Source: Rubrivivax sp.
GTDB taxonomy: Bacteria; Pseudomonadota; Gammaproteobacteria; Burkholderiales; Burkholderiaceae_C
Assembly (NCBI GenBank): GCA_022842305.1
Contig: JALHPY010000007.1
Coordinates: 1 to 36,104, forward strand
Length of the DNA stretch: 36,104 nt
Direction of reading: 5' to 3'
Shown here: in pieces, positions 23,775-31,226 of the stretch
Layout: the number at the start of each line of letters is the position of its first letter
How positions within the stretch are numbered: position 1 is the first letter of the stretch
The notes under the pieces: generated by a model
Database searches by the model: none
What the model was told of the DNA's origin: nothing
Seen by the model: only the letters and a program-made list of their open reading frames with translations
Translations under genes and position numbers: made by a program

Positions 23775-25460
23775 ATGCTGAGAATCACCGAGCTGCGCCT
23801 GCCGCTGGACCACGCCGAACCGGCGCTGCGGGCCGCGGTGCTGCGCCGCCTGGGCCTGGGCGACGATGAACTGTTGCGCGTGGACGTGTTCCGGCGCGCC
23901 TGGGACGCCCGCCGCCGCTCGGCCATCGAGCTGGTCTACACCGTCGACTGCCTGCTTTCCGATGGCGTGGACGAGCCCGCGCTGCTGGCGCGCCATGCCG
24001 GCGACGTGCACCTGCGCCCCACGCCCGACACGCGCTACCGCTTCCTGGGCCATGCGCCGGCCGACTTTCAGGCCAGCGCCCGGCCGCGCCCGGTGGTGGT
24101 GGGTTTCGGGCCCTGCGGCCTGTTTGCCGCGCTGATACTGGCCCAGATGGGCCTGCGCCCGCTGGTGCTGGAGCGCGGCAAGCCGGTGCGCGAACGCACG
24201 CAGGACACCTGGGGCCTGTGGCGCCGCGGCGTGCTCGATCCGGGCTCGAACGTGCAGTTCGGCGAAGGCGGCGCCGGCACCTTCAGCGACGGCAAGCTGT
24301 GGAGCCAGATCAGCGACCCGCGCCACCTCACGCGCAAGGTGCTCGCCGAGTTCGTCAAGGCCGGCGCGCCCGAAGAGATCCTGTTCGTGGCCAAGCCGCA
24401 CATCGGCACCTTCCGGCTGGTGAGCATGATCGAGAAGATGCGCGCCGAGATCACCGCGCTGGGCGGCGAGGTCCGCTTCCAGCAGCAGGTGACCGACCTG
24501 CTGATCGAGGATCTGCCCCGGCCCGACGCCGCCGGCCGCACGCGCGCCCTGCGCGGCCTGGTGCTGGCCGGCGGCGAGCAGTTGCGCACCGACCAGCTGG
24601 TGCTGGCCCTGGGCCACAGCGCGCGCGACACCTTCGCCATGCTGCAGCAGCGCGGCGTGCTGCTCGAGGCCAAGCCCTTCTCGGTGGGCTTTCGCATCGA
24701 GCACCCTCAGGGCTTGATCGACCGCGCGCGCTTCGGCCCCAACGCCGGCAACCCCATCCTGGGCGCGGCCGACTACAAGCTGGTGCACCACGCGGGCAAC
24801 GGGCGCTCGGTCTACAGCTTCTGCATGTGCCCCGGCGGCACGGTGGTCGCGGCCACGTCCGAGCCCGGGCGCGTGGTCACCAACGGCATGAGCCAGTACT
24901 CGCGCAACGAGCGCAACGCCAACGCCGGCATCGTGGTCGGCATCAGCACCGAGGACTACCGCCAGACGCCCGGCACGGGCCCGGTGGACCCGCTGGACGG
25001 CGTGGCCTTCCAGCGCCAGTGGGAAAGCCGCGCCTTCGAACTGGGCGGCGGCGGCTACCAGGCGCCGGGGCAACTGGTGGGCGACTTCCTGCGCCGCCAG
25101 CGCAGCAGCGACGTGGGCAGCGTGCTGCCGTCCTACCAGCCCGGTGTGCACTTCTGCGATCTGGCCGACCCGCGCCAGGGCAGCCTGCCGGCCTATGTGA
25201 CCGACGCCATCCGCGCCGCGCTGCCGGCCTTCGATCGCCAGATCAAGGGCTTTGCCATGGCCGACGCGGTGCTCACGGGCGTGGAGACGCGCACCTCGTC
25301 GCCGCTGCGCATCACGCGCGGGCGCGACCGCCAGAGCCTCAACATCGCGGGCCTGTACCCGGCGGGCGAAGGCGCGGGTTATGCGGGCGGCATCATGTCG
25401 GCCGGGGTCGACGGCATCGAGACCGCCGAGGCGCTGGCGCAGGCGCTGCTGGCGGCCTGA
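23775..25460 (+). CDS. large FAD-dependent dehydrogenase (COG2509-like)
   Basis: This 561-residue flavoprotein has the dinucleotide-binding motif VVVGFGPCGLFAALILAQMG (Rossmann fold starting at about 107). A preceding N-terminal domain of about 100 residues is typical of COG2509 proteins. Further matches are RERTQDTWGLWRRGVLDPGSN, FGEGGAGTFSDGKLW, and a C-terminal second half of the FAD site, LYPAGEGAGYAGGI. The substrate and partner are unknown. The ATG at 23775 has no strong ribosome site, but the upstream reading in frame is non-conserved. It ends 26 bases before the convergent DUF6515-like gene. Confidence 0.88.
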   Translation: MLRITELRLPLDHAEPALRAAVLRRLGLGDDELLRVDVFRRAWDARRRSAIELVYTVDCLLSDGVDEPALLARHAGDVHLRPTPDTRYRFLGHAPADFQASARPRPVVVGFGPCGLFAALILAQMGLRPLVLERGKPVRERTQDTWGLWRRGVLDPGSNVQFGEGGAGTFSDGKLWSQISDPRHLTRKVLAEFVKAGAPEEILFVAKPHIGTFRLVSMIEKMRAEITALGGEVRFQQQVTDLLIEDLPRPDAAGRTRALRGLVLAGGEQLRTDQLVLALGHSARDTFAMLQQRGVLLEAKPFSVGFRIEHPQGLIDRARFGPNAGNPILGAADYKLVHHAGNGRSVYSFCMCPGGTVVAATSEPGRVVTNGMSQYSRNERNANAGIVVGISTEDYRQTPGTGPVDPLDGVAFQRQWESRAFELGGGGYQAPGQLVGDFLRRQRSSDVGSVLPSYQPGVHFCDLADPRQGSLPAYVTDAIRAALPAFDRQIKGFAMADAVLTGVETRTSSPLRITRGRDRQSLNIAGLYPAGEGAGYAGGIMSAGVDGIETAEALAQALLAA

Positions 25461-25485
25461 GCCGGCCCCCGCCCGCGCGGCCGCA

Positions 25486-26130
25486 TCAGCGCACGGTGTA
25501 GCCGCGGGCTTCCAGGCATGCGGTCTGCGCGCGCACGTAGTCGCCGCGGCGCGCGCCGTCTGCGCCCTGGCCGGTGGCCGCGGGCGCGGGGTCGAAGCCG
25601 CTTTGCGCAGCCGCCCAGCGATGGCAGGCGTATTCGTCGTCGGCCTGCTGCTCGGCGGTCTGGCTCCGGTTCGGGTAGACGTACAGGCGGCCCGATGCGC
25701 CATCGGCGCCGCCCGGGCCGACCAGCGGCGTGGGCACGACCTCGTAGCCGCCCTGCGCACGCTCGCGGTAGTAGACGCCATTGAGGTACAGGTAGCCGAT
25801 GCCGCCGATCACCACGGCCGTGCGAAAGGCCGGCAGATCGTCCACCACGATGCCGAAGGGCGGGCGCACCACGACGTAGCCGCCGACGGCCGCCGGCGCA
25901 TACCAGACACCGGCGCTGAACCAGTAAGGCGCACCCGCCCAGACCAGCGCCGGGGCGCGCGGCGGCAGCACCCGCAGGCGCACGCCCGCGGGCGGGTAAT
26001 GGCGCGCGTGCCCATGCGCCTGGTCGAACCAGCGCGGGGGCGCCGCCAGCGCCGGCGCGGCCGCGGCCTCGCACAGCAAGGCCATCGCCAGCAGCATCGC
26101 TGCCCGGCTCGTGGATCGTTCGCGGGTCAT
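25486..26130 (-). CDS. exported DUF6515-like protein with QSGFDP motif
   Basis: This 214-residue protein has a signal peptide (about 1-29, ending ALA). The body has the repeated Tyr-rich beta pattern of DUF6515-like proteins: LPPRAPALVWAGAPYWFSAGVWYAP, then LYLNGVYYRERAQGGYEVVPTP. The region around 150-180 carries YVYPNRSQ, DDEYACHRWAAAQSGFDP, a motif shared with the next gene. The C-terminus contains ARRGDYVRAQTACLEARGYTVR, the cysteine-and-GY ending typical of small envelope proteins. Periplasmic or outer-membrane association is inferred. It is the last gene of the five-gene minus-strand envelope group, 14 bases after the glycine-zipper lipoprotein gene. Confidence 0.65.
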   Translation of the reverse strand: MTRERSTSRAAMLLAMALLCEAAAAPALAAPPRWFDQAHGHARHYPPAGVRLRVLPPRAPALVWAGAPYWFSAGVWYAPAAVGGYVVVRPPFGIVVDDLPAFRTAVVIGGIGYLYLNGVYYRERAQGGYEVVPTPLVGPGGADGASGRLYVYPNRSQTAEQQADDEYACHRWAAAQSGFDPAPAATGQGADGARRGDYVRAQTACLEARGYTVR

Positions 26131-26144
26131 GATCGAGACTCCTT

Positions 26145-26675
26145 TCAGCCGACGCGATAGCCGCGTCCGGACATGCAGGCGCTCATCGCGCGCCGGAAGC
26201 CCTCCAGGGGAGCCAGCGCAGCCTGCCGTGCCGCCAGCGCCTGATCGGCAGCCTGCGCGCGCGATTCCTGCGCCACGGCGCCCAGGGCAGCGCCGAAGAG
26301 GGCGCCGATCACCACCGACTCGCGCGTGTGGTGGGGCGAGGACAGCACGGCACCGGCCATTGCGCCGGTGATGGCCCCCGCCGCGACATCAGCGCCGTCG
26401 CGCGTGGGCGCGGCTGAAGGCGGCGGCAGGCTGACCGGCGTCATGCCGGGATCGAAGCCGCTCTGCGCCGCCGCCCAGCGGTAGCACTCATAGCGATCGC
26501 GGTCCTGACGCGGCGCGTCCTGGCCATGCTCGGGATAGAAGTACATCGGGGCTGCGGCCACCGCCGCCGTTGGGGCGGTCCGCGCCACCCTGGCCATCGG
26601 CGGGGCGACCACGCACCCGCTGAGCAGGAGCGCCCCTGCCAGCGCCCAGGGGCCGTGTGACAAGCGACTGTTCAT
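26145..26675 (-). CDS. glycine-zipper outer-membrane-type lipoprotein
   Basis: This 176-residue lipoprotein has a signal peptide ending LLSGC, a good lipobox with the lipidated Cys at about 20. The next part has MYFYPEHGQ and DRYECYRWAAAQSGFDP, which repeats the motif in the preceding gene product. A glycine-zipper segment follows: DVAAGAITGAMAGAVL and VIGALFGAALGAVAQ (about 92-135), a pattern of tightly packed membrane helices as in YMGG/OmpA-zipper proteins. The C-terminus SACMSGRGYRVG mirrors the end of its neighbour. ATG 26675 is chosen over GTG 26681 because GGGAG sits five bases before it. Confidence 0.8.
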   Translation of the reverse strand: MNSRLSHGPWALAGALLLSGCVVAPPMARVARTAPTAAVAAAPMYFYPEHGQDAPRQDRDRYECYRWAAAQSGFDPGMTPVSLPPPSAAPTRDGADVAAGAITGAMAGAVLSSPHHTRESVVIGALFGAALGAVAQESRAQAADQALAARQAALAPLEGFRRAMSACMSGRGYRVG

Positions 26676-26719
26676 GATCACTCCCGTGCAGTTGCGGGCG
26701 CACGTCCGCGGTCGCGGCC

Positions 26720-26749
26720 GGCCTGGCTGGCCTTGCCGCCAGCCAGGCC
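26720..26749 (-). terminator. 11-bp hairpin after the Gly-rich gene
   Basis: Arms GGCCTGGCTGG and CCAGCCAGGCC pair perfectly around an eight-base loop. It begins 11 bases after the stop of the Gly-rich protein gene and precedes the next gene start by 44 bases. No U-tract follows, so it may stabilise or process the transcript instead of ending it. Confidence 0.45.
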
Positions 26750-26759
26750 TGCGCCGAAC

Positions 26760-27305
26760 TCAGCGGCCCCTGCCGCCACCACCACCGGCACCGCCACCGG
26801 CACCACCGCCCGCACCGCCGCCAGCACCACCGCCAGCACCACCGCCGGCTCCACCCCCCGCACCACCACCGGCTCCACCGCCAGCACCACCACCGGCTCC
26901 ACCGCCAGCACCGGCACCAGCTCCACCGCCCGCACCGGCACCGGCACCGGGGCCAGCGCCAGCGCCATAGCCGGCACCGTAGCCGGCGCTGCGGCCAGCG
27001 CCTTGCGCCGGCGGCGCATCAGGCAGGCTCACGCCGCGCTCCTTGGCGCGCTCCTGCATCTTGGTGTGGTGCTCGGCGCGGAAGCGGTCGCGTTCCTGCT
27101 GCGTGGTCAGGCTTTGCAGCTGTTGCCGGAACTGCACGCGCTCCTGCTCCGTCATCAGCTGGCTGCCGTGGATGCGCTCTTGTGCGGCGGTGCGCGCCTG
27201 GGTGGGTGTGTCGGCCGGCACTTGCGCCAGCGCGACCGAGGCAGCGGCGATGGCCAGCCCGGCGACGATGGCCGTGGCCAACAGATTGCGATTCGTGGAC
27301 TTCAT
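26760..27305 (-). CDS. exported protein with glycine-alanine repeat tail
   Basis: This 181-residue protein has a signal peptide (about 1-28, ASVALAQ). A charged helical domain (about 38-92) contains MTEQERVQFRQQLQSLTTQQ and AEHHTKMQERAKERG, a Gln/Arg/Glu-rich pattern of small periplasmic proteins. From 102 to the end the chain is almost only Gly and Ala, with eleven AGGG units (133-176) and a final GGRGR. The tail is encoded by a 12-base repeat (26778-26909) whose codons vary, so it is not a simple slippage product. The ATG at 27305 has AGGAG well placed. Function unknown; a silk-like or elastic tail is possible but unproven. Confidence 0.75.
   Translation of the reverse strand: MKSTNRNLLATAIVAGLAIAAASVALAQVPADTPTQARTAAQERIHGSQLMTEQERVQFRQQLQSLTTQQERDRFRAEHHTKMQERAKERGVSLPDAPPAQGAGRSAGYGAGYGAGAGPGAGAGAGGGAGAGAGGGAGGGAGGGAGGGAGGGAGGGAGGGAGGGAGGGAGGGAGGGGGRGR
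26778..26909 (-). repeat. 12-bp tandem repeat encoding AGGG
   Basis: Eleven copies of a 12-base unit, about GCN-GGN-GGN-GGN on the minus strand. Third codon positions vary between copies, so the protein repeat looks kept by selection or by older duplication. The unit count may differ between strains. Confidence 0.85.
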
Positions 27306-27369
27306 GATTCACTCCTGGCAGTTGAAGACTACTGGCGGCAAGCCGCCGCCGGGGCACAGACGACGCGGC

Positions 27370-28050
27370 CTAACCCCCTTCGTGTGGGGATTGGACGATG
27401 GCGTCGTATTCGGCTTGCGTGAGGACCCTGGCCACGGGCACCAGGCCCTCGCGCTGCAAGTTCAGGTGGAAGGCCCGCAGGTGGTTGCGCGAACCGCGTT
27501 CGAGGTTCGCGTACACCAGCAGCAGGTCGGCGTTGTCCACCGTGGCCTGGATCGCGCGCAGGTCACGGATGTCGACTTCCTCGATCTCGGCGCCCACCTG
27601 CAACGCGTCCACCGGGCTGAGCAGCCCGCGGGCCAGCAGCGCGTCGTGCAAGGCCTGCAGCGAGGGGTCTGCAAACTGGCCCGGCAGGGTTCCAGCCGCC
27701 GGATCGGCCAGCGCATAGCGCGTCAGCAGCCATCCCACCGAATCCATGTGCGCCTGCTCGCTGGCGCCGATGTTGCGGAACAGCGTGAGGTTCCAGCGCG
27801 CCAGCAGCGCCGCGTAGACGTCGCGTGCCAGCTTCTCTTCCTCGCGCATGAAGACCAGGCCGCGCGCCTCGTCGGCGGACAGCGGCGCCGCGGCCGTGGC
27901 CTGCAAGGACGCGTCGAGGGCCGCCGTCTGGGCCGACAGGCCGCGGGCGGTGGCCTGCGGCTGCGCGTCATCGCCGCCCCCGCCACAGGCGGTGGTGAGT
28001 GCAACGAGCGCGAACGCCAGGGTCGAGAGGGTGATCTTCGACGAGTTCAT
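27370..28050 (-). CDS. DUF2202 ferritin-like lipoprotein
   Basis: This 226-residue lipoprotein has a signal peptide ending LTTAC with Cys22 as the lipidated residue. A linker follows, then the DUF2202 domain, a ferritin-like four-helix fold. REEEKLARDVYAALL (69-83) carries the probable metal-binding glutamates, and ASEQAHMDSVGWLL the matching Glu/His pair. EIEEVDIRDL and LERGSRNHLRAF follow. Such proteins are predicted to bind a di-metal centre; activity is not known. The ATG at 28050 fits the signal peptide. It stands between the Ala-rich exported protein and the Gly-rich protein genes on the same strand. Confidence 0.88.
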   Translation of the reverse strand: MNSSKITLSTLAFALVALTTACGGGGDDAQPQATARGLSAQTAALDASLQATAAAPLSADEARGLVFMREEEKLARDVYAALLARWNLTLFRNIGASEQAHMDSVGWLLTRYALADPAAGTLPGQFADPSLQALHDALLARGLLSPVDALQVGAEIEEVDIRDLRAIQATVDNADLLLVYANLERGSRNHLRAFHLNLQREGLVPVARVLTQAEYDAIVQSPHEGG

Positions 28051-28091
28051 GGGGTGCTTTCTTCGGGTGGGTGTGGGATTGGGGTGCGGGT

Positions 28092-28445
28092 TCAACGCCG
28101 GCCGCCGCGGCCGGCACCGCCGCCGTGTCGATGGCTGCTGGGAAAGCGGTCGACTGCGCGCTGCGGCATGACACGCGCTTCGCCGGCCCCGGCCGGTTGG
28201 GAACCGGACGCGGCCAGCCCTCGGGCTTCGTAGCCGCTGCCGTAGGGCTTGGGGGCGGGTCCGCCGCTGGCGGGCGCGCTGGCCGCGGCCTGCGGGGCCG
28301 CTGCGGCGGCCGCGCCGGTGGCATCGGCCCCTTGATCGTCGGACGCCTCCGCCGCGCCGACCGCAACCAGCCCCGCAAGCGCCAGCAGCCACAGCCGCCT
28401 CCCGGCCGGGTGCCTGGGGTCGAAGAAGGTGGCGGTGGCGTCCAT
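28092..28445 (-). CDS. small Ala/Gly-rich exported protein
   Basis: The frame encodes 117 residues: a basic start, a hydrophobic segment (about 17-33, LWLLALAGLVAVGAAEA) that should be a signal peptide, a low-complexity Ala/Pro region, and a C-terminal HRHGGGAGRGGRR. No family is recognised. ATG 28445 lies beside the tandem 10-bp repeats that precede the response regulator gene, and it is the first gene of the divergent envelope group. Its composition makes a false call possible; a ribosome site is weak. Confidence 0.5.
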   Translation of the reverse strand: MDATATFFDPRHPAGRRLWLLALAGLVAVGAAEASDDQGADATGAAAAAAPQAAASAPASGGPAPKPYGSGYEARGLAASGSQPAGAGEARVMPQRAVDRFPSSHRHGGGAGRGGRR

Positions 28446-28487
28446 GTGCAGCACTCTGCGCCGCCGGCATTGCAGCCCCACTGCACG

Positions 28488-28527
28488 CGCGTGCCACTGC
28501 GTTTCACTGCGTGTCGTTGCGTTTCAC
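28488..28527 (+). promoter_or_regulatory. four tandem 10-bp direct repeats, probable response-regulator operator
   Basis: Four abutting decamers read CGCGTGCCAC, TGCGTTTCAC, TGCGTGTCGT and TGCGTTTCAC; two are identical and one helical turn separates neighbours. OmpR/PhoB-family regulators bind such head-to-tail half-sites. The block ends 40 bases before the regulator's ATG and 26 bases before a possible -10 element TAAACT (28554-28559), where an activator would sit at the -35 region. It also lies 43 bases from the start of the divergent exported-protein gene. Confidence 0.6.
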
Positions 28528-28567
28528 CGCCGCGCACGCGCCGCGCCGCTGGCTAAACTGCCCAGCC

Positions 28568-29296
28568 ATGAGCCTGCCGACCACCGCGCGCATCCTGGTC
28601 GTCGACGACGACCCCGGCCTGCGGGAGCTGCTGGTGGCCTACCTGACGACCAGCGGCTACGTCGTCGACACCGCGGCCGACGGCGTGCAGATGCGCGAGC
28701 AGATGCTGCGCGCCGCGCCCGACGTGATCGTGCTCGACCTGATGCTGCCGGGCGAGGACGGGCTGAGCCTGGCGCGCGAGGTGCGCAAGACCTCCGAGCT
28801 GCCGATCCTGATGCTGTCGGCGCGCGGCACCGAGACCGACCGCGTGGTCGGCCTGGAAGTCGGCGCCGACGACTACCTGCCCAAGCCCTTCAGCCCGCGC
28901 GAACTGCTGGCACGCCTGCGCGCCCTGCTGCGTCGAGCCCGGCCGGCCGTTGCCGCCGCGGTGGTTGCACCCGCCGGCAGCCACCGCCATGCCTTCGGCC
29001 CCTTCACGCTGGATGCCGATGCCTGGCGGCTGCTGCGCGACGGCAACGAGGTGCCGGTGTCCAGCGGCGAATTCGAGCTGCTGCGCATCTTCGTCGAGCA
29101 CCCCCATCGCGTGCTCACGCGCGACGCGCTGATCGATCGCCTGAAGGGCTACGAGCGCGGCGCCTTCGACCGCAGCATCGACGTGCGCGTGACCCGGCTG
29201 CGGCGCAAGATCGAAGCCGACCCGACGCATCCCGCCTACATCCGCACCGTGCGCGGCGAGGGTTATCTGTTCAATCCGCTGGGCGCGTCCAGCTGA
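28568..29296 (+). CDS. OmpR-family response regulator
   Basis: This 242-residue two-domain regulator has an N-terminal receiver: acidic residues in VVDDD (11-15), phospho-acceptor Asp57 in VIVLDLMLPGEDG, Ser84 in MLSAR, and Lys106 in LPKPFSP. The C-terminal winged-helix DNA-binding domain (about 140-240) has VSSGEFELLRIFVEHPHRVLTRDAL and a recognition helix near RSIDVRVTRLRRKIE. The start ATG 28568 follows the tandem repeats. A TGATG junction overlaps the next gene's start, coupling it to the histidine kinase. It closely resembles the OmpR/RstA group; the signal is unknown. Confidence 0.95.
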   Translation: MSLPTTARILVVDDDPGLRELLVAYLTTSGYVVDTAADGVQMREQMLRAAPDVIVLDLMLPGEDGLSLAREVRKTSELPILMLSARGTETDRVVGLEVGADDYLPKPFSPRELLARLRALLRRARPAVAAAVVAPAGSHRHAFGPFTLDADAWRLLRDGNEVPVSSGEFELLRIFVEHPHRVLTRDALIDRLKGYERGAFDRSIDVRVTRLRRKIEADPTHPAYIRTVRGEGYLFNPLGASS

Positions 29297-30648
29297 TGCA
29301 GCAGGCCCGCAGGCGCCCAGGCCTGGCGCGCCTTTACGCCCGCTGGTTGGCTGCGCTGTTCGTCGCGCTGGAACTCGTCACCATCGCCTCGGTGCTGGTG
29401 TTCGTCATGTTCCCGATGGCCGAGCGGGGCGCAGACGACCTGGCCGGGCTGATGGTGCTGTCGGCACAGACCTGGGTCGAGCTGCCGCCGGAAACGCGGC
29501 CGGTGTTCGAGGCCGAACTGGCGCGCAGCCACCGCATCGGCCTGCGCCCGCAGATGCCGCCCGCGCCCGACAGCGGGCTGCGCCACGGCTTCTACATCCG
29601 CTTTCTGGAGCGCGCCTTCGAACGCCGGCTTGGGCAAGAGGCCTTCTTCCGGCACGAGGTCGCGGCCGAGGGCGATGACTGGCTGTGGATCGCGGTGCCG
29701 GCCGCGGGCCGGTCTGTCGGTGTCGGCTTCGCCATCAGCCGCCTGCAGACCAGCCCGCTGGCCGCACTGGCTGCTGCGCTGGCCGCCGGCATGCTGTTCG
29801 TGGGCGTGCTGGCCTGGTGGCTGGCGCGGCGCATCGCGCAGCCGGTGGCGCGGCTGGAGCAGGCGGCCGAGCAACTGGCCCAGGGCGCGAACCCGGCGCT
29901 GCTGCCCGAAGACGGCCCGCGCGAGTTGGCCGATCTGGCACGCCACTTCAACCGCATGGCGGTGCAGGTGCGCGAGCTCAGCGACGCCCGCACCACGCTG
30001 TTCGCCGGCCTGTCGCACGACCTGCGCACGCCGCTGGCGCGCATGCGCCTGGCGCTGGAGATGCTGACGCTGGCACCGTCACCGCAGCTGCTGGAGCGGC
30101 TGGAACGGGATATCGAAGAGATGAACGGCCTGATCGGCCAGCTTCTGGAAATCGCCCAGGGCCTGCACCCCGAGGCCGCGCAGCAGCTTGCCCTGTGCGC
30201 CTGGCTGGAGCAGCGTGCCGAAGCGCACCGCGCCGCGGCCGCAGCGGCGGGGGCCACACTGGTGGTGCACTGCGACGCCGCGCTGCAGGCCCGGGCCGCG
30301 CCGGGCATGCTGGCCCGCGTGCTGGACAACCTGGTGGTCAACGCCATCCGCTACGCGCCGGGGCCTGTCGAGCTGGTGGCCCAATCCGTTCCGCAGCCCG
30401 ACGGTACGGCCGCGGCGCTGCGCATCGGCGTGCTCGACCGCGGGCCGGGCATCCCGCAGGACCAGCTGGACGCGGTGTTCCGGCCCTTCCACCGCCTCGA
30501 AGCCTCACGCAGCCGCGCGGCCGGCGGCTACGGGCTGGGGTTGGCCATCGTCAAGCAGCTGGCGCTGGCCAATGGCTGGAGCGTGGCCCTGCAGCGGCGC
30601 GAAGGCGGCGGCCTCGAGGCCTGGGTCGAACTGCCGCCGCCGGCCTGA
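29296..30648 (+). CDS. membrane histidine kinase (EnvZ/RstB type)
   Basis: This 450-residue sensor kinase has a first membrane helix at about 17-40 and a periplasmic sensor region (about 41-152). A second helix (about 154-176) is followed by a HAMP linker (RRIAQPVARLEQAAEQLAQG). The dimerisation domain has the phospho-acceptor His241 in FAGLSHDLRTPLARMRL. The ATPase domain has N-box LDNLVVNAIRYAP, G1 DRGPGIP and G2 GGYGLGLAIVKQL. The periplasmic part is short (about 110 residues), with no recognised ligand fold. It is translationally coupled to the response regulator. Confidence 0.94.
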   Translation: MQQARRRPGLARLYARWLAALFVALELVTIASVLVFVMFPMAERGADDLAGLMVLSAQTWVELPPETRPVFEAELARSHRIGLRPQMPPAPDSGLRHGFYIRFLERAFERRLGQEAFFRHEVAAEGDDWLWIAVPAAGRSVGVGFAISRLQTSPLAALAAALAAGMLFVGVLAWWLARRIAQPVARLEQAAEQLAQGANPALLPEDGPRELADLARHFNRMAVQVRELSDARTTLFAGLSHDLRTPLARMRLALEMLTLAPSPQLLERLERDIEEMNGLIGQLLEIAQGLHPEAAQQLALCAWLEQRAEAHRAAAAAAGATLVVHCDAALQARAAPGMLARVLDNLVVNAIRYAPGPVELVAQSVPQPDGTAAALRIGVLDRGPGIPQDQLDAVFRPFHRLEASRSRAAGGYGLGLAIVKQLALANGWSVALQRREGGGLEAWVELPPPA

Positions 30649-30734
30649 GGCCGCCCACGCCGGCCTGGGCGCCTCGGCGCGGCATGCGTACACTGGCCCT
30701 GCAGGCGAGCTGGAGTCACAGGAGTTCCGCCCCC

Positions 30735-31214
30735 ATGAAGCTTGGTGCCATCGACTGGCTGCAACGCATGCCCATCTTCGGCGGCCTGAACGAGGCCACG
30801 CTGCAGGTGCTGCTGGAGCAGGCGCGCGAGATCGACCTGCCGGCCGGCGCCTGCCTGTGCCGCGAGGGTGACGCGGGCGGCTCGATGTTCGTGCTGGAAC
30901 AGGGCACGGCCTCGGTCGTGAAGCAGTGGCAAGGGCGCGAGCAGCTGCTGCGCCGGCTGCAGGCCGGCGATTGCGTGGGCGAGATGGCGCTCATGGACCT
31001 GCAGCCGCGCAGCGCCACGGTGCGCGCCGACACGACCTGCCGCGCCATCGAGTTCACGGCCAGCGACCTGATGCGCCTGTACGAGCACGACATCGAGCAG
31101 TTTGCGCTGATCCAGATGAACATCGGCCGCGAGGTCTGCCGCCGCCTGCGCCAGACCGACGAGAGGCTGTTCCGCCTGAGCATGGAGCGGGGGCCGCCGG
31201 CCGACGCGGGCTGA
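30735..31214 (+). CDS. cyclic-nucleotide-binding-domain protein without effector domain
   Basis: The 159 residues form one CNB fold. IDWLQRMPIFGGLNEATLQVLLEQA is the N-terminal helical bundle. The beta-roll follows with ICLCREGDAGGSMFVLEQG-like sequence. The phosphate-binding cassette is GDCVGEMALMDLQPRSATVRA, with the Arg that contacts the cyclic phosphate. No helix-turn-helix, kinase or other output domain is attached, so it is not a Crp/Fnr regulator. AGGAG precedes ATG 30735. It is separate from the two-component genes (86 bases) and convergent with the ABC permease gene. Confidence 0.88.
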   Translation: MKLGAIDWLQRMPIFGGLNEATLQVLLEQAREIDLPAGACLCREGDAGGSMFVLEQGTASVVKQWQGREQLLRRLQAGDCVGEMALMDLQPRSATVRADTTCRAIEFTASDLMRLYEHDIEQFALIQMNIGREVCRRLRQTDERLFRLSMERGPPADAG

Positions 31215-31226
31215 CAGCGCAGCGGC

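Noticed and set aside
26674..26970. 98-residue plus-strand frame of PPAPPPAPP repeats
   Set aside because: It is the antisense reading of the Gly-Ala repeat. The minus-strand frame has a signal peptide, a ribosome site and a helical domain, so that one is kept.
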